Of a stretch of 64,000 nt of DNA, positions 39,872-49,574 are shown piece after piece; the first letter of the stretch is position 1; each line of letters begins with the position of its first letter. A model generated the notes under the pieces. That model made no database searches and was not told where the DNA came from. It saw only the letters and a list, made by a program, of their open reading frames with translations. Source of the DNA: Citrobacter braakii (GTDB lineage: Bacteria > Pseudomonadota > Gammaproteobacteria > Enterobacterales > Enterobacteriaceae); assembly GCF_002075345.1 (NCBI RefSeq), contig NZ_NAEW01000002.1, forward strand, positions 1 through 64,000, given 5' to 3'. The translations under genes and the position numbers were made by a program.

Positions 39872-41458
39872 TTACTTAACCTCTGTCAATGTCGAATTCA
39901 ATACAGCACCCTTTTCCAGTTTCGGTGCCGCTGGTTTATTACGATTCAGGTAACCAATATTGTTGTTACCCCAAAGTGATTCATAAGGCATGCCCGATAG
40001 CATCTCTACGGTCGCGCGTCCTTTAGCGGAAAGTCCTTCCAGCACGGGTTGCCCGGACTCACGCATTTTTGCTGTCTCTTCACGCAGGGTGCTGTGCGTT
40101 TGCAGGTTCAGTTTGAAGCGCAAGGAAACCAGGAAACCCATCGCCAGAACAATCAGCGTTCCGCAGCTCAGAATTAACAGGATGGTATGACTGACCGCCG
40201 CGGGTTGTGCGCTCTGACCGGAGACAAAACCAGACAACTGCATCACAATCCCCACCAGCATCACCGCTCCCGCCTGCGACGCTTTACGCGTTAACGTCAT
40301 AATGCCGGCGAAGATCCCTTCCCGACGCTGACCGGTGATCACTTCGTCAACGTCGGCAATATAGGTGTAGATATTCCAGGGAACGTAGTTGATACCACCG
40401 CGTCCCAAACCCGCAACGGCGGAAACCAATAGCAACAGAGAATAAACATCGCTTAATCCGGCGTAATACAGCCCCGCATAGGAGAGTGAACTGAGGCCAA
40501 ACAGGACGACCACCATGCGATAAGACGGCGCAGGTCCGAAACGGATGCACAATGGGATCATGGCGATAACGGCAATAAACTGGAAGATAGCCATCGTACC
40601 CAGCAGGTTTGACGCCATCGATGCTTCCTGCATCAGCACAAACACCACATAGTAAGTAAAGACGGCGTTAAAGACGTCCTGGGCAATATAGCCGCCAAGA
40701 TACATTCCTAAATGCTGGCGAAAGATACGGATGCGCAGTGTTGAACTCAGTTCCACAAATAAACGGTTCATACTCTGGCTCAAGGTCAGACTTTTCTTCT
40801 CTTCTTCGGCTCGCAGCGCCGCCTCAGTCCACTCTTCCCGTGGGCGTTCCCAGGTAAAGAACCAGACGAAGGTCAGCATCAGTGCACACAGCACAGAAAA
40901 CACCAGGCTGGCGTAGAAAAAAGAGACGGGGTTGTCCTTGCCAAACAGCGTCAGCAGAACGCCGGGTAAGAATGAGGCCAGAATGGCAGACATTTGCGCC
41001 ATCGAAATGCGCGCGCCGGAGAATTTAGTTTTCTGTTTAAAGTCATCGGTCATTTCGGGTACCAGCGTTTCGTATGGCACCAGAATCATGGTGTAGACCA
41101 CGTCAAAAATCAGATAGGTGAGCAGGTAGTACCAGAACCCCATATCACCCACCCACATTAGTGAGTAGCTAAAGACACAGGGTATCCCCAACAGAATAAA
41201 AAACTTGCGTCGCCCAAAGCGTTTGCCGAGCCAGGTGGAGCCAAAGTTATCGGTTAAAAAACCCATTAATGGGCTAACAACAGCATCCAACACCCTGGCG
41301 GTAGCGAAGATAAAGGTTGCTTCGATTGGCGTCAGGCCACAGAACGTCGTGTAAAAATAGAGTAGCCAGGCCGCGGTTAACGCCGTGGTGCCTGCGCCTA
41401 AAAAATCCCCCGAACCGTAGGCAAAATAGTTAACCAACCCAATTTTACGTGTATTCAT
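39872..41458 (-). CDS. GPH-family sugar:cation symporter, probable rhamnogalacturonide transporter (RhiT-like)
   Basis: A 528-residue transporter of the glycoside-pentoside-hexuronide family with 12 predicted segments and the N-terminal pattern YFAYGSGDFLGAG ... FIFATARVLDAVVSPLMGFLTDN, with GKRFGRRKFFIL in the cytoplasmic loop. A long hydrophilic C-terminal tail (about 70 residues) is present. The stop is immediately followed by the GH105 start (adjacent codons), so import and hydrolysis are linked. Substrate assignment comes from the neighbour and from Dickeya RhiT, not from residues. Confidence 0.82.
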   Translation of the reverse strand: MNTRKIGLVNYFAYGSGDFLGAGTTALTAAWLLYFYTTFCGLTPIEATFIFATARVLDAVVSPLMGFLTDNFGSTWLGKRFGRRKFFILLGIPCVFSYSLMWVGDMGFWYYLLTYLIFDVVYTMILVPYETLVPEMTDDFKQKTKFSGARISMAQMSAILASFLPGVLLTLFGKDNPVSFFYASLVFSVLCALMLTFVWFFTWERPREEWTEAALRAEEEKKSLTLSQSMNRLFVELSSTLRIRIFRQHLGMYLGGYIAQDVFNAVFTYYVVFVLMQEASMASNLLGTMAIFQFIAVIAMIPLCIRFGPAPSYRMVVVLFGLSSLSYAGLYYAGLSDVYSLLLLVSAVAGLGRGGINYVPWNIYTYIADVDEVITGQRREGIFAGIMTLTRKASQAGAVMLVGIVMQLSGFVSGQSAQPAAVSHTILLILSCGTLIVLAMGFLVSLRFKLNLQTHSTLREETAKMRESGQPVLEGLSAKGRATVEMLSGMPYESLWGNNNIGYLNRNKPAAPKLEKGAVLNSTLTEVK

Positions 41459-41720
41459 TGCCGTTACCCCTGCACATTATTGGGAGGCCCCGCAATCCTC
41501 GCTTTGACATTGGGCCTCCTTACAGGGCCACAGTAAAAGCTAACAGCAAGTGAAACCTTTCTATTTTTGCCAGGGGTATTCGTGAAATGGCAACAGCACA
41601 AAGAGTCCGGCAACGTATGTCACCTATTTTATAAAACAGTGTTTCTATTTAATCAAAGAGGCGGACTAGAATTGCGAAGCAGCCAGCAGTTTCTGCTGCT
41701 GGCCGGTATGAAGGGAGGCG
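41459..41720 (-). promoter_or_regulatory. promoter and leader region of the transporter-GH105 operon
   Basis: 262 bases between the flhE stop and the transporter start. Close to the start lies a perfect 8-bp inverted repeat GGAGGCCC (41483) / GGGCCTCC (41512), 25 bases from the ATG, which could be a leader hairpin or an operator. I see no certain -35/-10 or CRP site. A RhaS-type activator site would be expected by analogy with Dickeya rhiTN. Confidence 0.4.
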
Positions 41721-42113
41721 TTAACGATAGTTCACAATCACCTGATTGCTCTGAACTTGCAAGGCGGGGATCAGGCGACCGCCACCGGGTACTTCCCAGA
41801 CAAAATGCATCGGTTCGATGGCGGGAACATTATTGAATCCGTTGGTGGTCCCGCTTTGCCCGTCCAGCTCAACACAGCGGGACTGGGAACATAAACGTAC
41901 CCGTAAACCCGCAGGCGTTGGGCCATTGAGCTCATAGCGCCAGGCCACCAGCGTCATCAACCCCGAGACCGGCTGGCTGGGCGTCAGAGGTGAAGACGAG
42001 GCTGACTGGCCGCGGTGATTTAAAGTAATCCCCATACCGCTGGCCTGCCAGGCGCCTTCTCCGGCAGCCTGCGCTACCAGAGGAAAAAACAACAACCACA
42101 GTAATTTACGCAT
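41721..42113 (-). CDS. flhE: flagellar protein FlhE
   Basis: A 130-residue periplasmic protein with a cleavable signal (MRKLLWLLFFPLVAQA|AGEG). FlhE is linked to gating proton flow through the flagellar export apparatus. Two cysteines (near residues 74 and 80) may form a disulfide. Its start overlaps the flhA stop (TAATG). Last gene of flhBAE. Confidence 0.95.
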   Translation of the reverse strand: MRKLLWLLFFPLVAQAAGEGAWQASGMGITLNHRGQSASSSPLTPSQPVSGLMTLVAWRYELNGPTPAGLRVRLCSQSRCVELDGQSGTTNGFNNVPAIEPMHFVWEVPGGGRLIPALQVQSNQVIVNYR

Positions 42114-44191
42114 TACTTACCTCCAATAGTCGCCGTCATACGGATATGGCGGTTGTCAGACAGCTCCATGTTCGATAACACCACCAGTTGCGGAATGCTG
42201 CGACGTAAAAAGCGTGCCAGTAATGGACGCAACGCGTGGTTAACCAACAAGACCGGCGGCGCACCCAACATTTCCTGACGGGACAGCGCTTCCTGAGTCT
42301 GGGCCAGCAGTCGGTCTGCAAGACCCGGCTCCAGACCGCCGCCGCCCTGCAGCGCCTGCAGAAGCAAACGTTCGAGCGGGGTATCAAGGCCGATAACCTG
42401 AACCTCTTCATTACCCGGGAACCACTGCTGAGTGATGGCGCGTCCCAACGCAACACGTACCACCGCGGTAAGCTCATGCGGATCGTTTTGCAGCGGTGCA
42501 TGTTCAGCCAGCGTTTCGAGAATGGTGCGCATATCGCGAATCGGTACTTTCTCATCCAGTAAGTTCTGCAGCACTTTATGCAGCGTAGTGAGCGTCACGA
42601 CGCCCGGAACCAGGTCTTCTGTCAGTTTTGGCATCTCCTGCGAAACGCGGTCCAGTAGCTGTTGCGCCTCCTGACGGCCAAACAGCTCAGCAGCGAACTG
42701 CCCAATCAGGTGATTAAGGTGCGTGGCGACAACGGTACTGGCTTCAACAACCGTAAAGCCCTGAATCTGCGCCTGTTCCTTCAATGCGCTTTCAATCCAG
42801 ATAGCGTCCAGACCAAAAGCCGGATCGACCGTTTTCTCGCCCGGCAGTGACCCGGCGGCAGTACCAGGGTTAATGGCCAGCCAGCGTCCCGGGTAGGCGT
42901 CACCGCTGCCAATTTCCACCCCTTTCATCAAAATACGATAGCGGGCCGGCTGCAGATCCATATTGTCGCGAATATGTACCACCGGCGGCAGAAAGCCCAT
43001 ATCCTGGGCAAATTTCTTACGAATACTGCGAATTCGCCCCAGCAACTCGCCATCTTGCTGAAAGTCCACCATTGGGATCAGGCGGTAGCCTACCTCCATC
43101 CCCAGGGAATCCTCCAGCTGTACGTCATTCCATGTTGCTTCCACCACGGAGTTGTTTTCCGGCATTTTCACCGGCTGCGGCTCATCCGGGGCTTTTTGCT
43201 CACGACCACGCATCCACCAGGCCAGACCCAGTAACGCGGCGGTAAACATCAAAAACACCAGGTTCGGCATGCCCGGAACCAGACCCAAAAGACCAAGCAC
43301 CGCCGCACTAAGCAGCATGACACTAGGATTACTGAACAGTTGGGTCACCATCTGTTCGCCTACATCCTGGTCGGTACTCACGCGGGTCACGATAACCCCC
43401 GCCGCGGTGGAGATTACCAGCGCAGGAATTTGCGCCACCAGCCCGTCACCGATGGTCAGCAGGGTATAACTTTCCGCTGCGCTACCCATGCTCATACCAT
43501 GCTGCAACACCCCGACTAACAGACCGCCGACCACGTTGATCACCATGATCAAAATACCGGCGATGGCATCTCCACGAACGAATTTACTCGCACCGTCCAT
43601 AGAGCCGTAGAAATCCGCTTCCTGCGTCACCTCCGAGCGTCGTTTTTTGGCTTCATCTTCGCCAATCAGACCCGCATTCAAATCCGCATCAATCGCCATC
43701 TGCTTGCCGGGCATACCATCCAGCACGAAGCGCGCGCCAACCTCGGCGATACGTCCGGCACCTTTGGTGATAACCATAAAGTTGATAATGACGAGAATAA
43801 CGAAGACCACGATACCGATCGCAAAGTTACCGCCCACCAGGAAGTGACCAAAAGCTTCAACCACCTTTCCCGCCGCCGCCGCGCCGGTATGCCCTTCCAT
43901 TAAAATGATACGCGTCGACGCAACGTTCAGGGCGAGGCGTAATAATGTGGTAAACAACAAAATCGTCGGGAATGCGGCAAACTCCAGCGTACGCTGGGTG
44001 AACATCGCCACCAGCAGCACCATGATCGACAGCGCAATGTTAAACGTGAACAGCAAATCGAGGACGAAAGCCGGCAACGGCAACACCATCATCGACAGGA
44101 TCAGCAGGATAAGGATCGGTCCGGCAAGGATTTGCAGTTGCGTGGATTTCAGGTTGCTGGGCAAACGCAACATCGCGACCAGATTAGCCAT
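42113..44191 (-). CDS. flhA: flagellar type III export gate protein FlhA
   Basis: A 692-residue protein, E. coli length. It has eight N-terminal membrane segments (to about residue 320) with the conserved cytoplasmic FHIPEP region (KGAGRIAEVGARFVLDGMPGKQMAIDADLNAG, residues 143-175) and a C-terminal cytosolic ring domain. It uses proton motive force to move flagellar substrates. It overlaps flhB by 8 bases. Confidence 0.97.
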   Translation of the reverse strand: MANLVAMLRLPSNLKSTQLQILAGPILILLILSMMVLPLPAFVLDLLFTFNIALSIMVLLVAMFTQRTLEFAAFPTILLFTTLLRLALNVASTRIILMEGHTGAAAAGKVVEAFGHFLVGGNFAIGIVVFVILVIINFMVITKGAGRIAEVGARFVLDGMPGKQMAIDADLNAGLIGEDEAKKRRSEVTQEADFYGSMDGASKFVRGDAIAGILIMVINVVGGLLVGVLQHGMSMGSAAESYTLLTIGDGLVAQIPALVISTAAGVIVTRVSTDQDVGEQMVTQLFSNPSVMLLSAAVLGLLGLVPGMPNLVFLMFTAALLGLAWWMRGREQKAPDEPQPVKMPENNSVVEATWNDVQLEDSLGMEVGYRLIPMVDFQQDGELLGRIRSIRKKFAQDMGFLPPVVHIRDNMDLQPARYRILMKGVEIGSGDAYPGRWLAINPGTAAGSLPGEKTVDPAFGLDAIWIESALKEQAQIQGFTVVEASTVVATHLNHLIGQFAAELFGRQEAQQLLDRVSQEMPKLTEDLVPGVVTLTTLHKVLQNLLDEKVPIRDMRTILETLAEHAPLQNDPHELTAVVRVALGRAITQQWFPGNEEVQVIGLDTPLERLLLQALQGGGGLEPGLADRLLAQTQEALSRQEMLGAPPVLLVNHALRPLLARFLRRSIPQLVVLSNMELSDNRHIRMTATIGGK

Positions 44192-45335
44192 CAGTATTCT
44201 TCTCGTTCATGAAATCCAGTGCTTCAGGCACCGGAAGGTTTTCAGGTTGTGGTGGACGCTTGCCGCCGGCGAGACGCCAGCGTTTTAGCTGCCATACCCA
44301 TGCAAGCACTTCGGCAACGGCGGCATATAATTGACCCGGTATTTGTTGACCAATTTCAGCATGACGGTATAGCGCACGCGCCAGCGGCGGCGCTTCTAAC
44401 GTAGGGACTCGATGTTCAGCGCCAATCTCACGAATGCGCAGCGCCACCAGCCCCGCGCCTTTGGCAACAACTTTCGGCGCGCTCATTTTGTTCTCGTCAT
44501 ACTTCAACGCCACCGAATAGTGCGTGGGGTTGGTAACAATCACGTCCGCTTTCGGCACATCCGCCATCATGCGACGCTGCGCGGCCGCGCGCTGCATTTG
44601 GCGTATTTTGCCCTTAACGTGCGGGTCGCCTTCGCTTTGCTTAAATTCGTCACGGATATCCTGACGCGACATGCGCAGCTTTTTCAGATGGCTGTAAATC
44701 TGGAAAAAAACGTCGAACCCCACCATCGGAATAACGCCAAGCACCACCAACAGCGCGCACATACCAACTAAATCCAGGGCGTTGCCCATCGCCGTAATCG
44801 GCGATTCCGCCATCAGACGCATCATCGCCGGCCAGTTATGCCAGAGATAAAATCCGGCCACGCTCCCCACCAGCGTGGATTTCAGTATCGCTTTGAGCAG
44901 TTCCGCCCCGGTTTGCGCTGAAAACATGCGTTTAATGCCCGGCAACGGATTCAGCTTAGAGAACTTGGGCTGCAGAGATTTACCGCTGAAAATCAAGCCG
45001 CCAAGCATCACCGGGGAGATTAATGCCACCAGAACGACGCCGGTAATCAACGGTAACAGCGCAATCATCGCGTCTTTAATCAGCAGGATGATTTGGCTGA
45101 GGATCAGGTTAGGGTCATTGACCATACTGTGGTCAAAACGTAATCCGGCCGACAGCATACCGGCCAGTCTGCGGGCAAGCGACTCCCCGCCAATCCAGAT
45201 AATGCACACGCCCACCAGCAAAATAAGCAGTGAGGTCAGTTCTTTGGATCGGGGGACCTGCCCTTCTTCCCGTGCTTTTTCAAGTCGGTGGGGTGTGGGG
45301 GCTTCTGTTTTGTCGTCGTCGCTTTCTTCTGCCAC
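44184..45335 (-). CDS. flhB: flagellar type III export switch protein FlhB
   Basis: A 383-residue protein with four membrane segments (residues about 30-215) and the autocleaving NPTH motif in VIVTNPTHYSVAL (near residue 269), which switches export from rod/hook to filament. The start is GTG 45335 (VAEESDDDKTEAPTPHRLEKA), matching E. coli and Salmonella; an upstream open frame to 45467 is not conserved. In E. coli cheZ is the gene upstream; here a rhamnosidase operon intervenes, leaving 140 bases for the flhB promoter. Confidence 0.96.
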   Translation of the reverse strand: MAEESDDDKTEAPTPHRLEKAREEGQVPRSKELTSLLILLVGVCIIWIGGESLARRLAGMLSAGLRFDHSMVNDPNLILSQIILLIKDAMIALLPLITGVVLVALISPVMLGGLIFSGKSLQPKFSKLNPLPGIKRMFSAQTGAELLKAILKSTLVGSVAGFYLWHNWPAMMRLMAESPITAMGNALDLVGMCALLVVLGVIPMVGFDVFFQIYSHLKKLRMSRQDIRDEFKQSEGDPHVKGKIRQMQRAAAQRRMMADVPKADVIVTNPTHYSVALKYDENKMSAPKVVAKGAGLVALRIREIGAEHRVPTLEAPPLARALYRHAEIGQQIPGQLYAAVAEVLAWVWQLKRWRLAGGKRPPQPENLPVPEALDFMNEKNTDG

Positions 45336-45475
45336 GGCATTACTCTCGTCGTCACGGTCACGAGTATTATCGCGACCGCAACCATTGCCAATGCGTCGAA
45401 TAGCGAAACGAAAACAGAGGAATTCGAGCGTTCGTTTGCCACGACAGCGCGAACGCTGCCGTGACAACCACGCGG
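45336..45475 (-). promoter_or_regulatory. residual flhBAE promoter region
   Basis: The 140 bases between the GH78 stop and the flhB GTG. GATAAT (about 45372-45377, minus strand) is a plausible -10 about 37 bases from the start codon, and CATTGGCAATGG lies further upstream and could be part of a FlhDC site. An inverted repeat around CGTTCGCGC/GCGCGAACG (about 45440-45462) may terminate or slow the upstream operon. Inferred, because flhBAE normally has its own FlhDC-dependent promoter. Confidence 0.4.
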
Positions 45476-48142
45476 TTAGCGCTGCCAGATAACGCGATAA
45501 TGGCCCGATCCCACCTGCGCGCTATAGCCGCCGTCTACTGGCGCGAAGTCGAGGCCATCGGTATCGAGCAGCGTTTGTGCGCCATCGAGGATCACCATTG
45601 AGTGGGTATTCGGCGGAATATCTACCTCAAGGGTGATGGACTGTAAGCCATCGCGCGCCGGTTCCTGCGTCCAGTGGACGGCAATATCACCATATACCGA
45701 GCCGTATCGCGCTTTCAGCCATGTCAGGCCACCGCCCGGAATAGGCCGCAGTACCGAAGATTTAAATCCCGGCGCGTGTTCTTCGGTATTTATTCCCGCC
45801 GCCACGCGATACAGCCATTCACCGATCGCCCCGTAGGCATAATGGTTGAAGGAGTTCATGTCCGGGCTCCACATTGTGCCATCAGGTTTCACGCCATCCC
45901 AGTGTTCCCAAATCGTCGTCGCCCCAGCTTTTACCTGATACAACCAGCTTGGGAAGTCCTCTTTCATCAGTAATTGCCACGCCGCGTCGGCCTGCCCGTT
46001 TTCGCTCAATGCGTGACAGAAATAGGGGGTGCCGACAAACCCCGTCACCAGATGACCGTCATTTTCCGCCAGCAGTTCCAGCAGCGTTTGCACGGTGCGC
46101 TCGCGGTGCGCGTCCGGCACTAACTGGAAGTAAAGCGCCAGAATATGCGCCGTTTGCGTGCGCGCCGCCAGCCGCCCGGTGGCGGTAAAAAACTCATTGC
46201 GGAAGCTTTCGACAATCGCGGTATGCAGCGCCTGATAATGAGTGTGGTCAACGTCATTTCCCAGTGCTTTGGCTGATTTCGCCAGCAGCAGCGTGGACAA
46301 CGCATAGTAGGCCATGCAGGTCAGTTCATTCGGCGTTGCGCCAAAATAGCTGCCCTCTTTGGCATCCAGCGCAACCCAATCGCCAAACTGCAGTTTCCAC
46401 GACCACTGGTTCTCAACAGCGTTGTCATGCATAAACTCCACCCAGGCTTTCATGCTGTCGTACTGGCGGGCCAGCGTCTGTTTATCGCCGTACATCAGGT
46501 ACAGCGTCCACGGGTTAATCACCGCCGCATCGGCCCAGGCTGCGGCGGAATGGGTGCGCCCGTGGGATAAAAAGCGGTCGTTGTCGCATTTGCCGGTGAG
46601 GATATCGGGGATGACGTGCGGCACACCGCCCTCCGGCGTTTGGTCATGCTGAAGATCGGTCAGCCATTTGGCAAAAAAAGTGCGCGTCTGCATCAGATAA
46701 CTGGCGGTGCGGCAGAAAATTTGCGCATCGCCCGTCCATCCCAGACGTTCATCGCGCTGCGGGCAGTCGGTTGGGATATCGACGAAATTGCCCTTAAGCC
46801 CCCACATGATGTTGTGATGCAGTTGGTTGAGATCCGCGTTTGAGGTTTCAATGTGACCCGTCGGCGTCATCGCGGAATGCAGCACGACCGCGACAAAATC
46901 ATCCCGCGTCGGCGTGCCAGGCCAACGTTCAATCAGCACATAACGGAAACCCTGAAAGGTAAAATGCGGGTGATAACATTCTTCACCCTCGCCACGTAAG
47001 GTGTAATCAATGCACTGTTTGGCGGTGCGCAGGTTCGCCAGATAAACATTGCCTTCGGCATCCAGCACTTCAAAATGGCGCAGCACCACGCGCTCACCTG
47101 CCGCACCGCGCACCCGAAACTCCACCCAGCCGCTGAGGTTCTGGCCAAAATCAAGCACCGTCTCGCCTTTTGGCGTCGTGATGATTGAGCACGGCGCAAG
47201 CCGTTCTATTTCTTGTACCGGGCAGGCCGTTTGCGGTTGCAGCACCGAAGTCTCTGCCGCAAGCGTCGTCACCGCACGCCAATGCCCGGCGCTAAACGCA
47301 GGCTCGCTCCAGCCGCGCTGCTCCCGACGTGCGTCATACACTTCGCCATCATAAATTTCAGCAAACAAAATCGCGTCATCGCAGCCCTGCCACTGTGCAT
47401 CCGTGGCGATTACCCGCTGGCTACCATCGCGGTGCGTCACCACCATATGGCAAATAAACCCCGTCTGCTGGCCGTAATAGTTGCGATAGCGGTTGAAGCT
47501 CATATCCCCTTTATACCAACCCGCCCCCACCATCGCGCCAATCACGTTTTCGCCTTCTCGCAGGTGCTCGGTCACATCCCAGGTTTGATACAACAGATGG
47601 TGGTGGTAGCTCGTCCAGCCGGGCGATAACTCATCACGCCCGACTTTTTCGCCGTTGATCCACAGTTGGTACAACCCCAGCGCGCTGGCATGTACCACCG
47701 CCGAAACAATGTCATCACCGTCGGACAAACTGAACGCATGGCGCAACAACGTGCCTTTCGAGTTGTCTTTATCCTGCGGCGTTTCAGCCGAGATAAACAC
47801 CCCTTGCCACGCTTGCGCTGGCAGGCCGGTAATAAACGTTGCCGCCGGGCTCCAGCCGCTCTCTTCACCGTGGTTGTCGGTAATATGCACCCGCACAAAA
47901 TAGCGCGTCGAGTGCTGGCAGGCGACGTCGGGCAATTCGATATTACTGGAGCGGTCATCGTGCATTTCGCCGCTGTCAAACAGGCATTGGGCAAAATCTT
48001 CTTGCGCCGACAGCTGCAAACGCCAGCTACGCTGCTGTACATCGCGCAAGGAACTGGTGATTATCCAGCCGAAAACCGGCAGCGTTTCGCAGCCCGTCAG
48101 CGTGGTTTCATAGTTGAGCGTAATCTTTTCTACTGCCAACAT
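45476..48142 (-). CDS. alpha-L-rhamnosidase (GH78)
   Basis: An 888-residue cytoplasmic glycosidase. It has beta-sandwich domains over residues 1-420 and an (alpha/alpha)6 barrel over about 430-790. The barrel carries DCPQRDERLGWTGDAQ (near residues 474-489, general-acid region) and TTIWEHWDG (near 765, general-base Glu), both diagnostic of GH78. There is no signal peptide, so it acts on rhamnosides brought in by the adjacent transporter. It is 24 bases downstream of the MFS gene (same strand). It has no counterpart between flhB and cheZ in E. coli K-12. Confidence 0.9.
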   Translation of the reverse strand: MLAVEKITLNYETTLTGCETLPVFGWIITSSLRDVQQRSWRLQLSAQEDFAQCLFDSGEMHDDRSSNIELPDVACQHSTRYFVRVHITDNHGEESGWSPAATFITGLPAQAWQGVFISAETPQDKDNSKGTLLRHAFSLSDGDDIVSAVVHASALGLYQLWINGEKVGRDELSPGWTSYHHHLLYQTWDVTEHLREGENVIGAMVGAGWYKGDMSFNRYRNYYGQQTGFICHMVVTHRDGSQRVIATDAQWQGCDDAILFAEIYDGEVYDARREQRGWSEPAFSAGHWRAVTTLAAETSVLQPQTACPVQEIERLAPCSIITTPKGETVLDFGQNLSGWVEFRVRGAAGERVVLRHFEVLDAEGNVYLANLRTAKQCIDYTLRGEGEECYHPHFTFQGFRYVLIERWPGTPTRDDFVAVVLHSAMTPTGHIETSNADLNQLHHNIMWGLKGNFVDIPTDCPQRDERLGWTGDAQIFCRTASYLMQTRTFFAKWLTDLQHDQTPEGGVPHVIPDILTGKCDNDRFLSHGRTHSAAAWADAAVINPWTLYLMYGDKQTLARQYDSMKAWVEFMHDNAVENQWSWKLQFGDWVALDAKEGSYFGATPNELTCMAYYALSTLLLAKSAKALGNDVDHTHYQALHTAIVESFRNEFFTATGRLAARTQTAHILALYFQLVPDAHRERTVQTLLELLAENDGHLVTGFVGTPYFCHALSENGQADAAWQLLMKEDFPSWLYQVKAGATTIWEHWDGVKPDGTMWSPDMNSFNHYAYGAIGEWLYRVAAGINTEEHAPGFKSSVLRPIPGGGLTWLKARYGSVYGDIAVHWTQEPARDGLQSITLEVDIPPNTHSMVILDGAQTLLDTDGLDFAPVDGGYSAQVGSGHYRVIWQR

Positions 48143-48166
48143 AATTTTTCCCTCAGTGGCTCATAT

Positions 48167-49468
48167 TCAGGCTTTGGCCCGCAAAGTATCGTGCGATGCC
48201 TGTCCGTTATCAGGCGTCGCCACCATTTCTGTTTCTGCATTAAATTCATTACGTTGCTTGCCGTGGAAGCACAGCCAGCCGATAACCATGCCTATCGCCA
48301 CAATCGCCGTCAGCAGGCAATAAAGAACCACCGGCCCCGCGCTCAACAGCACAGGAGTGACGAACGCCAACAAGCCGCAGGTCAGACGGGCGACACCGAC
48401 AATCACTCCTTGCGCGGTGGCGCGTAGCATGGTGGGGAATGACTCTTGCGCCCACACTTTCATGATGCCTTCGAAGGCAAATCCTGTGCCGATATTGGTA
48501 AACAGCAGGCAGCAGAACCAGGAGAGTGGCGAGAAATTAAACAGCACCGGCACGAAATAACCACCGGACATCATCACCGCGCCAAAAATAAAGAATGGAA
48601 CCCGTTTTGAGGTATCAACGACGCGCATAAACATCAACCCAGACGCCACGCTCACTGGCAGAATCAACAGCCCCCACAGCGAGTGCGTGCTGACCGAAAT
48701 GCCCACCACATTTACCGCTACATAAGCCCCAAACTGCCCGCCGGTATTGGCCGCCAGATTGGTGAAGGTATAAAAGATACACAGCGAGATAAACGGCCAC
48801 AGGTATTTGCCTTCGAGCAGATCGCGCCAGCCGGTTTTCTGTGCCCGAACGGTGGCGATGCCACGACGCAGTTCATCCTTTGCCGCCAACCACAGCGGCG
48901 ACTCAGGGATAGACCAACGCAGGATCATCAGCACAACCGCCACCAGCCCAACGTGCATATACATGATTTGCGCGCCAATCAGCCCCCAGTCGCCGACGAT
49001 AGCGGAGATCCCCATCGTGGCGCCAATTCCCACCAGCCAGAGTAAATTGGACAAGCCGATAATCTTGCCGCGGTTTTCATCGTTCGCCGCTTCGGAGATA
49101 GTCGCCAGAGAGACGGGTAAATCAGCCCCTGTCGCCAGCCCCACCAAGAGTGTGCCCAGCACCAGGAACGGGAAGTTCAAACCAAAGGCCAGCGCCAGCG
49201 TGCCGATAAAAATCATCGCCATCGTAATAATAAAAACATTACGACGACCAATACGGTCTCCAAGACGACCGCCACCAAAAGCCCCAGCGGCAATACTCAG
49301 CGTTAATAATCCAGATAAAATGCCAATTTGTAGTGCAGTAATACCCATTGTTTTTTGATAAATGACTAAGGCTGTACCACTGGAAACAATAGCCGCCGAA
49401 TCAATATATGATGCCATTCCAGACACCACCCCAATATACCAGGGGTTAGGTGTTTTATTTTTTGACAT
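48167..49468 (-). CDS. MFS transporter, probable rhamnoside/sugar importer
   Basis: A 433-residue major-facilitator protein with twelve segments and sugar-porter-like loops: GGRLGDRIGRRNVFI (loop 2-3) and RWSIPESPLWLAAKDELRRG (central loop). I start at MSKNKTPNPW, with AAGGGA at about 8 bases; 21 further upstream codons lack support. It heads the MFS-GH78 operon and is divergent in function but not in strand from the AraC-type regulator upstream. Substrate inferred from the rhamnosidase. Confidence 0.8.
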   Translation of the reverse strand: MSKNKTPNPWYIGVVSGMASYIDSAAIVSSGTALVIYQKTMGITALQIGILSGLLTLSIAAGAFGGGRLGDRIGRRNVFIITMAMIFIGTLALAFGLNFPFLVLGTLLVGLATGADLPVSLATISEAANDENRGKIIGLSNLLWLVGIGATMGISAIVGDWGLIGAQIMYMHVGLVAVVLMILRWSIPESPLWLAAKDELRRGIATVRAQKTGWRDLLEGKYLWPFISLCIFYTFTNLAANTGGQFGAYVAVNVVGISVSTHSLWGLLILPVSVASGLMFMRVVDTSKRVPFFIFGAVMMSGGYFVPVLFNFSPLSWFCCLLFTNIGTGFAFEGIMKVWAQESFPTMLRATAQGVIVGVARLTCGLLAFVTPVLLSAGPVVLYCLLTAIVAIGMVIGWLCFHGKQRNEFNAETEMVATPDNGQASHDTLRAKA

Positions 49469-49574
49469 AACGATTCCCTTAAATTTACAGACAGTAAGGC
49501 GAGAAATAAGCGTATGGCCTACCCCCGTCATGATGGATAGTAGTAATAATTTTTTATTGTTATTAACCTAACAA

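Noticed and set aside
44184..45467. FlhB with a 44-residue N-terminal extension
   Set aside because: The extension has no RBS and is not family-like; the GTG at 45335 gives the usual 383 residues.
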